From assembly GCA_944322745.1 (NCBI GenBank), contig CALUPV010000008.1:16992-80991 (forward strand): DNA of 64,000 nt, written 5' to 3'. The DNA is from Candidatus Gastranaerophilales bacterium (lineage in GTDB: Bacteria > Cyanobacteriota > Vampirovibrionia > Gastranaerophilales > Gastranaerophilaceae). Positions 25,908 through 38,355 of the stretch are shown in pieces; the stretch's first letter is position 1, and the number at the start of each line of letters is the position of its first letter. Below the pieces are notes generated by a model. That model saw nothing but the letters and a program-made list of their open reading frames with translations, was not told the DNA's origin and searched no databases. The translations under genes and the position numbers were made by a program.

Positions 25908-27770
25908 CTAAGATACTTTATAATTTCTAACCCAATCACAACCATATTTGGAAACATATAAGAATAACCACTCCCTATATCTTAAATACATCCATAATGG
26001 ATTATGATATGCTAAAGCACATTCTTTTATGCAAAAATTAAGTATTTCTTTTAGCTGCTGGTTATTTGAACCCACACTTTCAAAATTTATGTTCGGAGAA
26101 AATTCATCTTCAGCAGGATAAATTTTTGTAATACCATACTTTTCAGGTTCTTCTGCTAACTTAGCATGCCTGCCCATTGTAAAGACACTTCTTCCGTATG
26201 AATGAATTATATCTTTATTATCTACCAGCATTTTTACTGTTAATTTTGCATCCTCCATAGTTTCTGTCGGAAAGCCAAAAAATATAAACGCAAAATTCCA
26301 TATACCAACATCTTTTGCATCTTTCAATATATCGAACCTTTTATCCAAATCTATTCCTTTATTTATAAGTTCCAGAACCTTTCTGGATCCTGACTCAAGC
26401 CCCCATAGTATCATTCTTAGGCCTGATTCATATGCTTCTGATAATATTTCTTTTGTAAATGCCGTTTCTAGTCTTGCATCACAGAAGAACTCGGGAGATA
26501 AACTTTTTTCTAATTTAATTTTTTTAGAAAGCTCACTTAAATATGTAGGAGAAACTGACTCATCTATAAATTCAAATTTTTCGATTTTGTATTTTTCTTT
26601 TATTTCTCTAAATTCAGACACAACTTTATCAGTATTCTTTACGTTAAAATTTTGTCCGAAATCCTGATCACAAAAACTGCATTTACCCCAATAACAACCT
26701 CTTGAAGATTGATATGGAATAACTATTTCAGGAGAAAAATATTTATTAAAATCATAATCATCCAAGTTAATATTTGCCATATCATTTAACTTTATAGGCT
26801 TCATTTTTTTATTTTGATAAATTTCTCCTTTATATTTATACATTAAATTAGGAACTTCCTGAATTTCAATCTGTCCTATCGCAAACTTTGCAACTTCTAT
26901 TATTGGACCTTCTCCCTCTTCTATAGAAACACTATCTGCAAAAATTTCAAAAAACTCCTTATGTTTTTTTAATTCATCTGATATTCTTCCAAAAAAATTT
27001 CCGCCAATATTAATGTGTACTTTTGTTCTTTGTTTTAAAAGGTATGTCAATGTTAATCCTGGCACAATTTGACTTGAAGAATTTATTGATATTGCAAAAA
27101 AATCAGCTTCCTTTTTTATTATTTCATTTAACTTTTTTTCATAGTATTTTTTAAAAATATTCGACTTGTCATCTAAAACAAAATATTTTATTGTTTCATA
27201 ATTAAATTTAAAGAATGGATTAGATATACCTTCAAACTCTATTCTTGTCGGAGTATATGGCAAAGAAATTATTTCTAATGCTTTGTCGATAATATTTATA
27301 GAACGAATCAACATCATTGGATTATAAAAGTTTTCACTTTTTATATTCTTCTTTGCTTCTTCAATAAACATCGGGATAAAAGTAAAATAATTACTATTTT
27401 TCTGCAGATAATTTTTAATTCTATTGTATTTAAACAAAAACATCTGTTCTTCTTTTGTATAATCACTTTCTTTTTTATTAGGAGAAAATACAGACATAAG
27501 ATTCTTCTGAAGAAATTCATATTGTTTTTTTGTATTAAAAATAGCTTCTTCAATATTTTCCTTAGAAAGGATATCATTGAAAAAATCTATATTCAGATCC
27601 ATAGCTTCAGCATTGAATCCGCTATTTTTCAACTGTCCAATTAAAGAAGGTATTGCAAAATGAGGGCTGATTGGTGTCCATTGAGGAGGAAAAATAAGTA
27701 AAATTTTATCTTTCTTTATATTGTCCATTTTACATAATATCTCACATTTACTGACTTTTGGCAATAACAT
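25908..27770 (-). CDS. B12-binding-domain radical SAM protein
   Basis: 620 residues. The N-terminal region (ILLIFPPQWTPISPHFAIPS) is the B12-binding-like domain seen in class B-type radical SAM proteins; the radical SAM core follows with RGCYWGKCSFCDQDF (C-x3-C-x2-C) near residue 358. The C-terminal part with MGRHAKLAEEPEKYG is family-specific. Substrate unknown. Similarity to homologues begins after Met15, so the true start may be ATG 27728; neither start has a good Shine-Dalgarno. Followed by a small helical gene. Confidence 0.85.
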   Translation of the reverse strand: MLLPKVSKCEILCKMDNIKKDKILLIFPPQWTPISPHFAIPSLIGQLKNSGFNAEAMDLNIDFFNDILSKENIEEAIFNTKKQYEFLQKNLMSVFSPNKKESDYTKEEQMFLFKYNRIKNYLQKNSNYFTFIPMFIEEAKKNIKSENFYNPMMLIRSINIIDKALEIISLPYTPTRIEFEGISNPFFKFNYETIKYFVLDDKSNIFKKYYEKKLNEIIKKEADFFAISINSSSQIVPGLTLTYLLKQRTKVHINIGGNFFGRISDELKKHKEFFEIFADSVSIEEGEGPIIEVAKFAIGQIEIQEVPNLMYKYKGEIYQNKKMKPIKLNDMANINLDDYDFNKYFSPEIVIPYQSSRGCYWGKCSFCDQDFGQNFNVKNTDKVVSEFREIKEKYKIEKFEFIDESVSPTYLSELSKKIKLEKSLSPEFFCDARLETAFTKEILSEAYESGLRMILWGLESGSRKVLELINKGIDLDKRFDILKDAKDVGIWNFAFIFFGFPTETMEDAKLTVKMLVDNKDIIHSYGRSVFTMGRHAKLAEEPEKYGITKIYPAEDEFSPNINFESVGSNNQQLKEILNFCIKECALAYHNPLWMYLRYREWLFLYVSKYGCDWVRNYKVS

Positions 27771-27860
27771 ATTTGTATTACTTTTATAATTAAAATTAGC
27801 AATTTTTACATTAAAAAAAACTTTATATATTTATGGGAATTTATTAAGAGGGGAATTTAT

Positions 27861-28679
27861 ATGGCTACAGTCAACGGACAAGGAATTAGTTATCAAGAAT
27901 TTGAAGAAAGACTGCATCAAGCAGGCATTAAAACAACAAATATAAATGAGGGAAAAGAAGCAAATTTCGCAGATTACGGAAATGCTTTGTCGGATGATTT
28001 AAAACAACAAATATTAGACAGTTTTGACTGTGAACAAGACTATCAACTTCAAAGCATGATAGCAGATTTGTATAATGACAATAAAAGTGTACTACAAGCC
28101 GGAGAATTTAAAAAAGCTTGCGAAGCAATGGGTCTAAAAGTCAGTGTATCATACCAAAAGACCACTTATATTTCAGACTATAAAGCAGGTAACTTCGACA
28201 ATAGTGTGGGAACAGGTTCAATTGCCGTATATACTATCTCAGATGGAATGGGCGGAGAAATCAAAATTGCTGATGCAAACGGAAATGGAGCACTTGAAAG
28301 TGAAGAAATTTTTATGAATCAAATTTTAGGCGATATTAACTATGAAATTTCCGTACAGCAAGGAGTTTCTGTTGGTTCTCTTGGAGTAAGTTCTTCAGGA
28401 AGTGCAAACGCAAAAGATGATAAAGATAAAGAAATATCTCAAATTAACTTCAACGCCGAAGTAGAAAAATTAATAAGACAAGGTTTAGATAAAGAAGAAG
28501 CGGTACAAAATGCAAGAATATCTTTAGGCACTGAAAATATGAATTACTCTGGCGGACTGGCAGATTTATTAGAAGAAATGTTTGTTAATGAAGAAGATAA
28601 TTCATTAAATATATTTCTTGAAAAAGAAGAAATTGAAGAAAATAATAAAAAAAATATTTTGAAAAAAGAAGTTGCATAA
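27861..28679 (+). CDS. Unknown protein with an EF-hand-like calcium loop
   Basis: 272 residues, acidic, no signal sequence or membrane segment. Residues about 138-149 read DANGNGALESEE, with acidic/Asn ligands at positions 1, 3, 5, 9 and 12, matching an EF-hand or dockerin loop. The N-terminal MATVNGQGISYQEFEERL and the Ser/Gly linker near 175-185 have no family match. A strong Shine-Dalgarno AAGAGGGG precedes the ATG. It is monocistronic and ends at the terminator at 28706-28733. Confidence 0.65.
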   Translation: MATVNGQGISYQEFEERLHQAGIKTTNINEGKEANFADYGNALSDDLKQQILDSFDCEQDYQLQSMIADLYNDNKSVLQAGEFKKACEAMGLKVSVSYQKTTYISDYKAGNFDNSVGTGSIAVYTISDGMGGEIKIADANGNGALESEEIFMNQILGDINYEISVQQGVSVGSLGVSSSGSANAKDDKDKEISQINFNAEVEKLIRQGLDKEEAVQNARISLGTENMNYSGGLADLLEEMFVNEEDNSLNIFLEKEEIEENNKKNILKKEVA

Positions 28680-28705
28680 AAAATACTTAAAAAACAAATT
28701 ACATA

Positions 28706-28733
28706 AAAAAACGAGCCTAACAGCTCGTTTTTT
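28706..28733. terminator. Bidirectional terminator
   Basis: 10-bp stem AAAAACGAGC/GCTCGTTTTT (28707-28716 with 28723-28732) with A and T runs. It separates the convergent EF-hand gene and the EamA gene, and overlaps the latter's stop. Confidence 0.85.
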
Positions 28734-29595
28734 ATATGAGAATTATTAAAACAGAACCAACTATCATTATAAAAGTTGCTATTAATTTTCTTATAAGATT
28801 TTTTTCTCTAAAAAACTTATAACCTAACAAAACAGTTACTATTGATGATAATTGGAATAATGCAAGAGCATAACCAACATTCATTCTTTCAAAAACAAAG
28901 TTTGTAGAAAATTGCATCAGACCTAAACAAGAAGCTATTAATAAAAGAATAAAAAATACTTTATATGACTTCAATTGTATGTTTTTCTTTGCAATTACAA
29001 CAAAAATACCAGTCCAAAATAGTCCCATAAAACACCAAAAAATAAAACACATTTCTACAGAAGAAATTAATATAATCTTTTTTAGGATTGCTGCTTCTGT
29101 TCCAGTCAAAATTAATGAAAGAAATCTTAACTGAATATCCTTTCTTTTTATTAAATTGATTGAAAATCCATTTTCGTCTGTTTCAAAAATATATTTACTG
29201 CCAATTATTATAAGGCTCATACCTATTATAGCAATAAAAGAAGGTGTTTCCTTTAAAAATATAAATGCAGCAATTAAACCTATCACACTTTTATATGCAT
29301 TTATTGGTCCCAAGACAGATAATTCACCAATATTTACAGCTTTTATGGTACAGGCTGTTCCTAATGCACACAAAAAACCTGCTAACAATACTAAGAAAAT
29401 AAAATTAGTATCTATTCGCTCCCAAGCAAAATATTTTCCAATAAACGGTAAGCATAAAACAGTTAATATCAAATATGTATAGAAATTTATAGTAAACGAA
29501 GATAATTCATTTGTAAGCTTTTTCTGAAATAAATTCGCAACCGGATTTGAAACTATTCTTATTATTAAAAAGAAAATGGTAAGTATATTTATCAT
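28732..29595 (-). CDS. EamA/DMT-superfamily transporter
   Basis: 287 residues with ten predicted membrane helices in two five-helix halves. Typical features are LVLLAGFLCALGTACTIKAV with the following LGPINAYKSVIGLIAAFIF in the first half, and a second half ending MNVGYALALFQLSSIVTVLL. These proteins usually export small metabolites or amino acids. Its 4-base overlap with the radical SAM gene, itself 9 bases after a PLP decarboxylase gene, suggests it exports the product made by those enzymes; that is inference. Confidence 0.85.
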   Translation of the reverse strand: MINILTIFFLIIRIVSNPVANLFQKKLTNELSSFTINFYTYLILTVLCLPFIGKYFAWERIDTNFIFLVLLAGFLCALGTACTIKAVNIGELSVLGPINAYKSVIGLIAAFIFLKETPSFIAIIGMSLIIIGSKYIFETDENGFSINLIKRKDIQLRFLSLILTGTEAAILKKIILISSVEMCFIFWCFMGLFWTGIFVVIAKKNIQLKSYKVFFILLLIASCLGLMQFSTNFVFERMNVGYALALFQLSSIVTVLLGYKFFREKNLIRKLIATFIMIVGSVLIILI

Positions 29596-30587
29596 AATTG
29601 ATGACTTTTATCCAATATTGCTTCTATCTGATCACATTTTTGAACATTCAAACCAAACTGATTTGAAACTCTATTAAAGTTTTTATATAAATCAAAATAA
29701 TAATCAGGAACTTTTATATTTTTTGTAAATTTATATTTTTCGTAATCAAAATCCAGCCTGATTTCTTTTATTTCAAGTTCACTCACAAGTTTTATAAAAT
29801 TAGTTATTTCTTCAATATTATCGTTAACACCATCAACAATTATATATTTCATAGTAATGTTTGATTTTGCATTTTCTGATGCTTTTATATAATCCTTTAT
29901 ATTTTGAACAACTTTATCAAAACAATCTACTTGTTTAATTTTCTTATATGTTTCAGGATTTGCACTATCTAAAGAAATGACTAATTTGCATTTATTATGT
30001 ATAAATGCTTCTTCTATTGATTTGCAATATTTTATACCTGATGTAAGAATCTCAACTTTACTATAAATATAGTGCAAAAGCACAGATAAAAGTTCTTCAA
30101 ATTCAGGCGATATTGTAATTTCTCCCCCACTCATATATATGTGTGCATTTCTGGATAATATTTCTTTTTCAATTAATGATTTAACTAAAGGTAAAACTTT
30201 ATATTTATAGCCTCTTTCAATATATCCATAGGTACAATAAGTACATTTAGCATTACAAGACATGTGATTATGAAAATACATTTTATCTATTTTATTTTCA
30301 AATTTTTCAACTTTTTTATCAGTTATCTTTGAGTCTTTTTCACAGCAGCCTTCGCAGCAAGACGGATATATTTTATTTGAAAAAATAGAATTTATTTGTT
30401 TTACAAATTCTTTTCTTTTTTCATATACAAAATCCCAGTCAACACGCTCCCCAGCATAATTTTCATAAAAAATCGGACCCGGAATATTAGTACAACATGA
30501 TCTTATCTCATCATAAAAGAAATGTATAGAATGCTTCATACAATCACAATCTAAATATTTCTTTCTTTTATATAAATTAAAAAACAT
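29592..30587 (-). CDS. Radical SAM protein with Cys-rich N-terminal part
   Basis: 331 residues. The radical SAM cluster motif is CNAKCTYC near residue 113, followed by YMSGGEIT. Before it, residues 15-80 hold several Cys groups (CDCMK, SCCTN, SCCEGCCEKD), likely binding another cluster or zinc. Overall it resembles SPASM/AIR-type enzymes with N-terminal clusters rather than a methylthiotransferase. It lies between a PLP decarboxylase and an EamA exporter in a tight operon; the substrate is unknown. Confidence 0.85.
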   Translation of the reverse strand: MFFNLYKRKKYLDCDCMKHSIHFFYDEIRSCCTNIPGPIFYENYAGERVDWDFVYEKRKEFVKQINSIFSNKIYPSCCEGCCEKDSKITDKKVEKFENKIDKMYFHNHMSCNAKCTYCTYGYIERGYKYKVLPLVKSLIEKEILSRNAHIYMSGGEITISPEFEELLSVLLHYIYSKVEILTSGIKYCKSIEEAFIHNKCKLVISLDSANPETYKKIKQVDCFDKVVQNIKDYIKASENAKSNITMKYIIVDGVNDNIEEITNFIKLVSELEIKEIRLDFDYEKYKFTKNIKVPDYYFDLYKNFNRVSNQFGLNVQKCDQIEAILDKSHQL

Positions 30588-30595
30588 TTTTATCT

Positions 30596-31963
30596 CTACA
30601 TTAAAACTTTTATTTTTTGCCTATCCTTAAGATATTCAATATGTTCTTTCTTTATAACCTCTCCGGGAAGCAAAATAGGAATTCCTGGTGGATAATCAGC
30701 AATTAATTCCATTGAAACCCTTGCCAAAGAATATTTTAAATCCACTTCTCTTGAAGGCTTTCCCCATAAAAGAGCCGGAGTATATCGAACTCTAGGCTCA
30801 ATATTTATTATAGGATTTTCTTTTTCTTCATCAGGTTTTATTTTTATATTTTTTGCACACAAATCAAATAAAGCTTTTTCTAACTTTTTTAGTTTTGACT
30901 TTGTTGTTCCGAGTCCTGTAAGAAACATTACAGATTTTTCATTTGCGAGTTCATCTTCTATATTATATTCATCAAACAATATATCTGAGAGTTCAAACCC
31001 TGACATATTAGTAACTTTAACTAAAATTTTTGTTACGTCGTTGTTATATGAATACACCTCTAGGTTAGGAATCGATTTCAAAAATCGAACAGTCCTATTA
31101 ACATTTTTAACAAGTTCTTGAAGCTTCAACTGTCCACTTTGAGAATTCAAATAATTTATAGTTGACTCTATATTAACAAGAATAGGATAAGATGGTGATG
31201 TAGTTGTAATAAGATTCAATGAATTTTGAATTAATTTTGGATCAATATCAGAATCCATACCAATATGTAATAACGCTGAAGGATTCAAAGCTCCGGCTGT
31301 TTTATGCAAAGATTGCACAACTATATCCGCTCCTTGCATTAAAGCAGGTGTACCCAATGATTTATGAAAAGTCCATAAAGACCCATGCGCTTCATCTACT
31401 ATAAGTTTTACATTATATTTTTTACACACGCACGAAATTCTATATATATCAGACATTACACCTTCATATGTAGGGTTTGTCATTATGAACACTTTAATAT
31501 CTTTATTTCTTGAAAGGGTTTCTTCCAATACATCCAAACTAATAGTCTCATATATACCCCAATCTTTATTGTAACAAGGCATCAACCACAAAGGAACAGC
31601 ACCTGTCAGAACAAGCCCGTTATATACTGCTTTGTGACAATTCCTGGCAATAAGCACTTTATCGCATTTATTTAACAGAGCATACATCGCAGCAACAATA
31701 CCTGAAGTCGAACCGTTAGTCAAAAAGAAAGTAGACTTCGCTCCATATACTTTAGCGGCTTCTATCTGTGATGTTCTTATAATTCCTGTTGGATTCGACA
31801 AATTATCAAATCCTTCTATCTCAGAGTAATCACAAGTAAAAAATTTATGTCCTAATAACTTCAATGAAGATGGAGAAACAAAATCTCCTTGTCCATGAGA
31901 CGGAGTAGTAAAAAGTATTCTTTTTCTTTTTTTATAAGTTTCAATAAAATTTACAATTGTCAT
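30596..31963 (-). CDS. Orn/Lys/Arg decarboxylase-family PLP enzyme
   Basis: 455 residues, fold type I. Motifs are TPSHGQGDF at the N-terminus, FLTNGSTSGIVAAM, VDEAHGS and SLHKTAGALNPSALLH with the PLP lysine. This is the short form of the biosynthetic arginine/lysine/ornithine decarboxylase family; the C-terminal part carries PPGIPILLPGE. The product may be a polyamine or its precursor (agmatine, cadaverine, putrescine). Which amino acid is used cannot be read from sequence. It is the first gene of the decarboxylase, radical SAM, EamA operon. Confidence 0.88.
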   Translation of the reverse strand: MTIVNFIETYKKRKRILFTTPSHGQGDFVSPSSLKLLGHKFFTCDYSEIEGFDNLSNPTGIIRTSQIEAAKVYGAKSTFFLTNGSTSGIVAAMYALLNKCDKVLIARNCHKAVYNGLVLTGAVPLWLMPCYNKDWGIYETISLDVLEETLSRNKDIKVFIMTNPTYEGVMSDIYRISCVCKKYNVKLIVDEAHGSLWTFHKSLGTPALMQGADIVVQSLHKTAGALNPSALLHIGMDSDIDPKLIQNSLNLITTTSPSYPILVNIESTINYLNSQSGQLKLQELVKNVNRTVRFLKSIPNLEVYSYNNDVTKILVKVTNMSGFELSDILFDEYNIEDELANEKSVMFLTGLGTTKSKLKKLEKALFDLCAKNIKIKPDEEKENPIINIEPRVRYTPALLWGKPSREVDLKYSLARVSMELIADYPPGIPILLPGEVIKKEHIEYLKDRQKIKVLM

Positions 31964-31992
31964 ATCTTTTTTATTATAGAATGAAATAATAA

Positions 31993-34498
<2,506 letters not shown>

Positions 34499-34502
34499 TT
34501 TT

Positions 34503-35252
34503 ATGAAAAAAAACTTTGTTTTGTCTTTTATAATATTAAGTTTGGCTTTTACTACAAGTCAGTTTTCCATAGCAGCTGTGACTGATAATTCACAAAAAAT
34601 GCAAGGTTATATTTCTTTAAACAATTCAATTACAAAAGAAGTTGAACCAAATCTTGCATTAATTACGTTTTCTGTAGAAAATACAGCAGACACAGCAGAG
34701 AAAGCTGTTATAGATAATAATACAACTTCAGCTAAAATAATTGAAGCATTAAAACTTATATCTAATAATGAGGCAGATATAATCAAAACTTCAAATTTTT
34801 CTGTAAATCCTGTTTATACAACTACCTCATCCGGTAAAAGAACAATTAAAAATTACGTTGCCGTTAACTCTGTAAATGTTCAAACAAAAGACATTAATAA
34901 AGTTGCAAAGTTTATTGATACAGCAATTGCAAACGGTGCAAACAAAACTGATAATTTAATGTTTTCAATTGAAGATAACAAATCTATTTGTAAAGAGCAA
35001 TATCCCTTATTAATAAAAGATTTAAAAGATACAGCGGATGTATTAGCTAAATCAATAGGTACAAGTGTTTCAGGCTTAAAATATTTAAATGTATCTTGTA
35101 ATACTGAAAATATTGCTTCAAATGGCAGATTTTATGCCAAGTCTAATATGGCAATGGATTCTGTAAGTTCAGAAAGTGCAATATCAACACCAATTGAATC
35201 AGGGAAAGTAAAAATCAGAATATACGTTAATGCTGATTTCTATGTAAAATAG
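34503..35252 (+). CDS. SIMPL-domain (DUF541) periplasmic protein
   Basis: 249 residues from ATG 34503, chosen because of its AGGAG Shine-Dalgarno and the clean signal sequence (FVLSFIILSLAFTTSQFSIA). The mature part is a SIMPL domain (about 35-245) with ITFSVENTADTAEKA and FSIEDNKSICKEQYPLLIKD. SIMPL proteins are exported; their role in bacteria is poorly defined. It precedes hisC-HAD by 10 bases. Confidence 0.85.
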   Translation: MKKNFVLSFIILSLAFTTSQFSIAAVTDNSQKMQGYISLNNSITKEVEPNLALITFSVENTADTAEKAVIDNNTTSAKIIEALKLISNNEADIIKTSNFSVNPVYTTTSSGKRTIKNYVAVNSVNVQTKDINKVAKFIDTAIANGANKTDNLMFSIEDNKSICKEQYPLLIKDLKDTADVLAKSIGTSVSGLKYLNVSCNTENIASNGRFYAKSNMAMDSVSSESAISTPIESGKVKIRIYVNADFYVK

Positions 35253-35262
35253 GTGGTGATTT

Positions 35263-37002
35263 ATGTTAAGACCTAAAAAATCGATAGAAGAAATGAACGG
35301 TTACTTTGTTCCAATGTATGAAAAGGATTGGGATATTAAAATTGACAGTAACGAAAATAATTATGGTCCATCACCAAAAGTTATAGAAAAATTGTCAAAA
35401 TGTAACTATAAAAATATAAGTTTCTATCCTTTTTATGGCGAACTTTCTCAAAAGATAGCAGATTTTAATAATGTTAAAATAGATAACATTAAGGTTACGA
35501 ATGGAGCAGATGAAGCTATTCAAGCTATTATTCAAACCTATTTAGAATCAGGAGAATCCCTATTAACGTTAGATGTTTCATTTGAAATGCCTGTTATTTA
35601 TGCACAAATTCAAGGCGGAAACATTATAAGAGTTCCGTTTAAAGAAAAATGGAAATTTCCTTTAGATGATTTTATAACTGAATTAAAAGAACAAAAAGAA
35701 AACATCAAAATAATATATTTAGCTTCACCAAACAATCCAACAGGAAATTTAATTGAGGAAACTGATTTAACTATTATATTAGAAAACTCTAAAGACAAAG
35801 TTGTATTAATAGACGAAACTTATGCAAATTATGCAGGTAAATCTTATAAAAAATATATAGAAAAATACAACAATGTATTCATTATACGTTCCTTTTCTAA
35901 AGATTTTGCACTCGCAGGCATGCGTTTGGGCTATATAATTAGTAATAATGAGAATATTATAAATTTAAAAAAAGTTGTAAGCCCTTTTAGTGTGAATTCA
36001 TTTGCTATGTTAGCAGGAATTACCGCATTAGAAGATATAGAATATTTTGAGAAAATAAGAGCAGAGATTAACACATCAAAATTGGAATTAAAAACTTTTC
36101 TTGAATCATTAAATGCTATAGTATATGACTCATATGCAAATTTTTTATTGGTTGATTTCAAAAATAAAGCAGACTTTGTATACAATAAACTGAAAAATGC
36201 GAATATTTCAGTAAAACTTTTCAAAAAAGGTTCATTACTTGAAAATCATTTAAGAATAACAATTCCAACAAGAGAAGGTATAACAAGAATAAAAGAAGCT
36301 TTAAAAATAAAGCCTTCTTTAGTCTTTGATATGGATGGGGTACTTATTGATGCAAGAAATTCATATAGGGCAGCAATAGAAAAAACATATGAACATTTTA
36401 CAGGTAAAACTATTTCTCAAAAAGAAATTCAAAATGCAAAAAACCTTGGCGGATTAAATAATGATTGGGATTTAACTAAGTATTTACTTGAAAAATCAGG
36501 TTTTACAACATCATACGATGATATAGTAAATGTTTTTCAAGAAATATACTGGAAAGATGGCAAAGGGCTAATAAATAAAGAAACTGCATTATTTAATACA
36601 GAATTATTAAGTGAACTTTCAAAAGATTATAATTTGTCAATTTTTACAGGAAGATTGAAAGCAGAAGCAATATTTGCACTTGAAAAATTCAATGCAACAA
36701 ATTATTTTTATCCTATTATAACAACAGACGATATCCCGCAAGGAATGGGAAAACCAAATCCATACGGACTAAACATTGTAAAAGATGTGACTATTGGGAA
36801 AAATTATACATATTTTGGCGATACAACTGATGATATATTAGCGGCAAAAACGGCAGGATATAAAGCAATTGGAGTATTACCGCCCCAAGATAAATCACAG
36901 GAATTAATAGAATTACTAAAGAATAAAGGTGCAGATGATACAATAAATTCTGTAACAGATATCAAAAAAATATTGGAGAAAAAAGATGAGGCAGTGTGCT
37001 AA
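35263..37002 (+). CDS. hisC: Histidinol-phosphate aminotransferase fused to a HAD phosphatase
   Basis: 579 residues in two domains. Residues 1-345 are HisC, a PLP aminotransferase (IDSNENNYGPSPKV, ASPNNPTGN, catalytic Lys in RSFSKDFALAGMRLGY). Residues about 350-575 are a HAD type IA phosphatase (FDMDGVLIDARNSYRAA, SIFTGRLKAE, FGDTTDDILAAKTAG). HisC makes histidinol phosphate; the fused HAD may dephosphorylate it to histidinol, joining two pathway steps. The same HAD subfamily is often found with his genes in cyanobacteria. It overlaps hisB by 17 bases. Confidence 0.88.
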   Translation: MLRPKKSIEEMNGYFVPMYEKDWDIKIDSNENNYGPSPKVIEKLSKCNYKNISFYPFYGELSQKIADFNNVKIDNIKVTNGADEAIQAIIQTYLESGESLLTLDVSFEMPVIYAQIQGGNIIRVPFKEKWKFPLDDFITELKEQKENIKIIYLASPNNPTGNLIEETDLTIILENSKDKVVLIDETYANYAGKSYKKYIEKYNNVFIIRSFSKDFALAGMRLGYIISNNENIINLKKVVSPFSVNSFAMLAGITALEDIEYFEKIRAEINTSKLELKTFLESLNAIVYDSYANFLLVDFKNKADFVYNKLKNANISVKLFKKGSLLENHLRITIPTREGITRIKEALKIKPSLVFDMDGVLIDARNSYRAAIEKTYEHFTGKTISQKEIQNAKNLGGLNNDWDLTKYLLEKSGFTTSYDDIVNVFQEIYWKDGKGLINKETALFNTELLSELSKDYNLSIFTGRLKAEAIFALEKFNATNYFYPIITTDDIPQGMGKPNPYGLNIVKDVTIGKNYTYFGDTTDDILAAKTAGYKAIGVLPPQDKSQELIELLKNKGADDTINSVTDIKKILEKKDEAVC

Positions 37003-37570
37003 AGTAAGAAAAACAGCAGAGACTGAAATAAAAGTTGAACTAAATATCGACGGAAAAGGTCAACATAAGATAAATACAGGCATTAAGTTTTTCGATCATA
37101 TGCTTGAACAACTTGCACACCACGCATCTTTTGACTTGGTTATAGATGTTATTTCTCATGATAAAGATAATCACCATGTAGTTGAAGATGTTGCGATTAC
37201 ACTTGGAAGTGCCCTATCTGAAGCTTTAGGTGATAAGAAAGGTATAACAAGATATGGTGAGAAAATCCTGCCAATGGATGAAGCACTGGTATTAAGTGTT
37301 GTAGACTTATCAGGTAGAATATTTTCAAAAGTTGATGCAATAATTAAAGATGAAAAAACATCCGATTTTGAAACTGTTATTCTGCCGCATTTCTTTTCAA
37401 GTTTTGCGCAATCAGCATTAATGACAATTCACATAAAAATGCTTGACGGATATGATACGCATCATATTATAGAAGCAATATTCAAATCTTTTGCAAGAGC
37501 TTTAAAAATTGCAGTTTCAATTGATGAAAAAAATAAAGATATAATACCCTCAACAAAAGGAATATTATAA
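36986..37570 (+). CDS. hisB: Imidazoleglycerol-phosphate dehydratase
   Basis: 194 residues, a stand-alone IGPD of normal length. Metal-binding His motifs are visible: FFDHMLEQLAHHA, DNHHVVEDVAI and DTHHIIEAIFKSFARALK. It dehydrates imidazole glycerol phosphate to imidazole acetol phosphate, the substrate of HisC. The 17-base overlap with the hisC-HAD gene couples three consecutive histidine-pathway steps. Confidence 0.96.
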   Translation: MRQCAKVRKTAETEIKVELNIDGKGQHKINTGIKFFDHMLEQLAHHASFDLVIDVISHDKDNHHVVEDVAITLGSALSEALGDKKGITRYGEKILPMDEALVLSVVDLSGRIFSKVDAIIKDEKTSDFETVILPHFFSSFAQSALMTIHIKMLDGYDTHHIIEAIFKSFARALKIAVSIDEKNKDIIPSTKGIL

Positions 37571-37574
37571 ACTT

Positions 37575-38231
37575 TTATAACACAGAAATAACACTTTCTG
37601 CAAGTAATAATGCCGAGTTTTGGTTTTGCCCGGTTATTAAATTATCGCATATTTCTACGTGTTCGCTCCAAGGTTTTTCTTCTACAAAATTACATCCGAG
37701 AAATTTCAATCGAGATTCAAGCAAAAACGGCATAAATTCAACCATTTTTACAATTTTCTCTTCTTTATTTGTAAAAGATGTTACATTTTTATTTCTAACT
37801 ATAGAGTATCCGTTTTTATCTTTCGCAAGAACTAAACCGGCAACGCCATGACACACAGCACTTATTACTTTATCTTTTTCATAAAAATATTCTATTACTT
37901 TTTTCAACAACTCACTATTTGCCAAATCAAACATTGGTGCGTGACCACCCGGCAAATAAATAGCATCAAACATTTTATAATCTACTTTTGATAATTCTAT
38001 AGTGTTTTTTAAAAACTTTGCTGTATAATCCCACTCCATTGGATTTGAGCAAGACAGACTATTTACATCTATTGGACTATTTCCGCCTAAGGGACTTGCG
38101 ACAACAATTTCATATCCTGTCTTTTCAAACACTAAAAAAGGAACAGCAAATTCTTCAAACCATACTCCTGTTTTAATATTATCATTTATTTTGGAAAAAT
38201 TAGTAGTAACAAATAGTATTCTTTTTTTCAT
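37575..38231 (-). CDS. DJ-1/PfpI-superfamily protein (Hsp31-like)
   Basis: 218 residues. The nucleophile elbow is SAVCHGVAGLVLAK, with Cys and following His as in the DJ-1/Hsp31 group; PGGHAPMFDLAN carries the conserved Glu/Gly-His region. Members act as glyoxalase III or deglycase-type enzymes or chaperones. It is convergent with hisB, 4 bases apart, with no terminator between. Confidence 0.88.
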   Translation of the reverse strand: MKKRILFVTTNFSKINDNIKTGVWFEEFAVPFLVFEKTGYEIVVASPLGGNSPIDVNSLSCSNPMEWDYTAKFLKNTIELSKVDYKMFDAIYLPGGHAPMFDLANSELLKKVIEYFYEKDKVISAVCHGVAGLVLAKDKNGYSIVRNKNVTSFTNKEEKIVKMVEFMPFLLESRLKFLGCNFVEEKPWSEHVEICDNLITGQNQNSALLLAESVISVL

Positions 38232-38355
38232 ATATAATCCTTTTTATGTATATTAAGAAAATATAATAAAATTTGTATTCTGCTAATGTAAAGTACATAA
38301 AGGCAATTATATTTTATATACAGCAAAAAAAATCTTTATTAGTTTTAAAAAGAAT

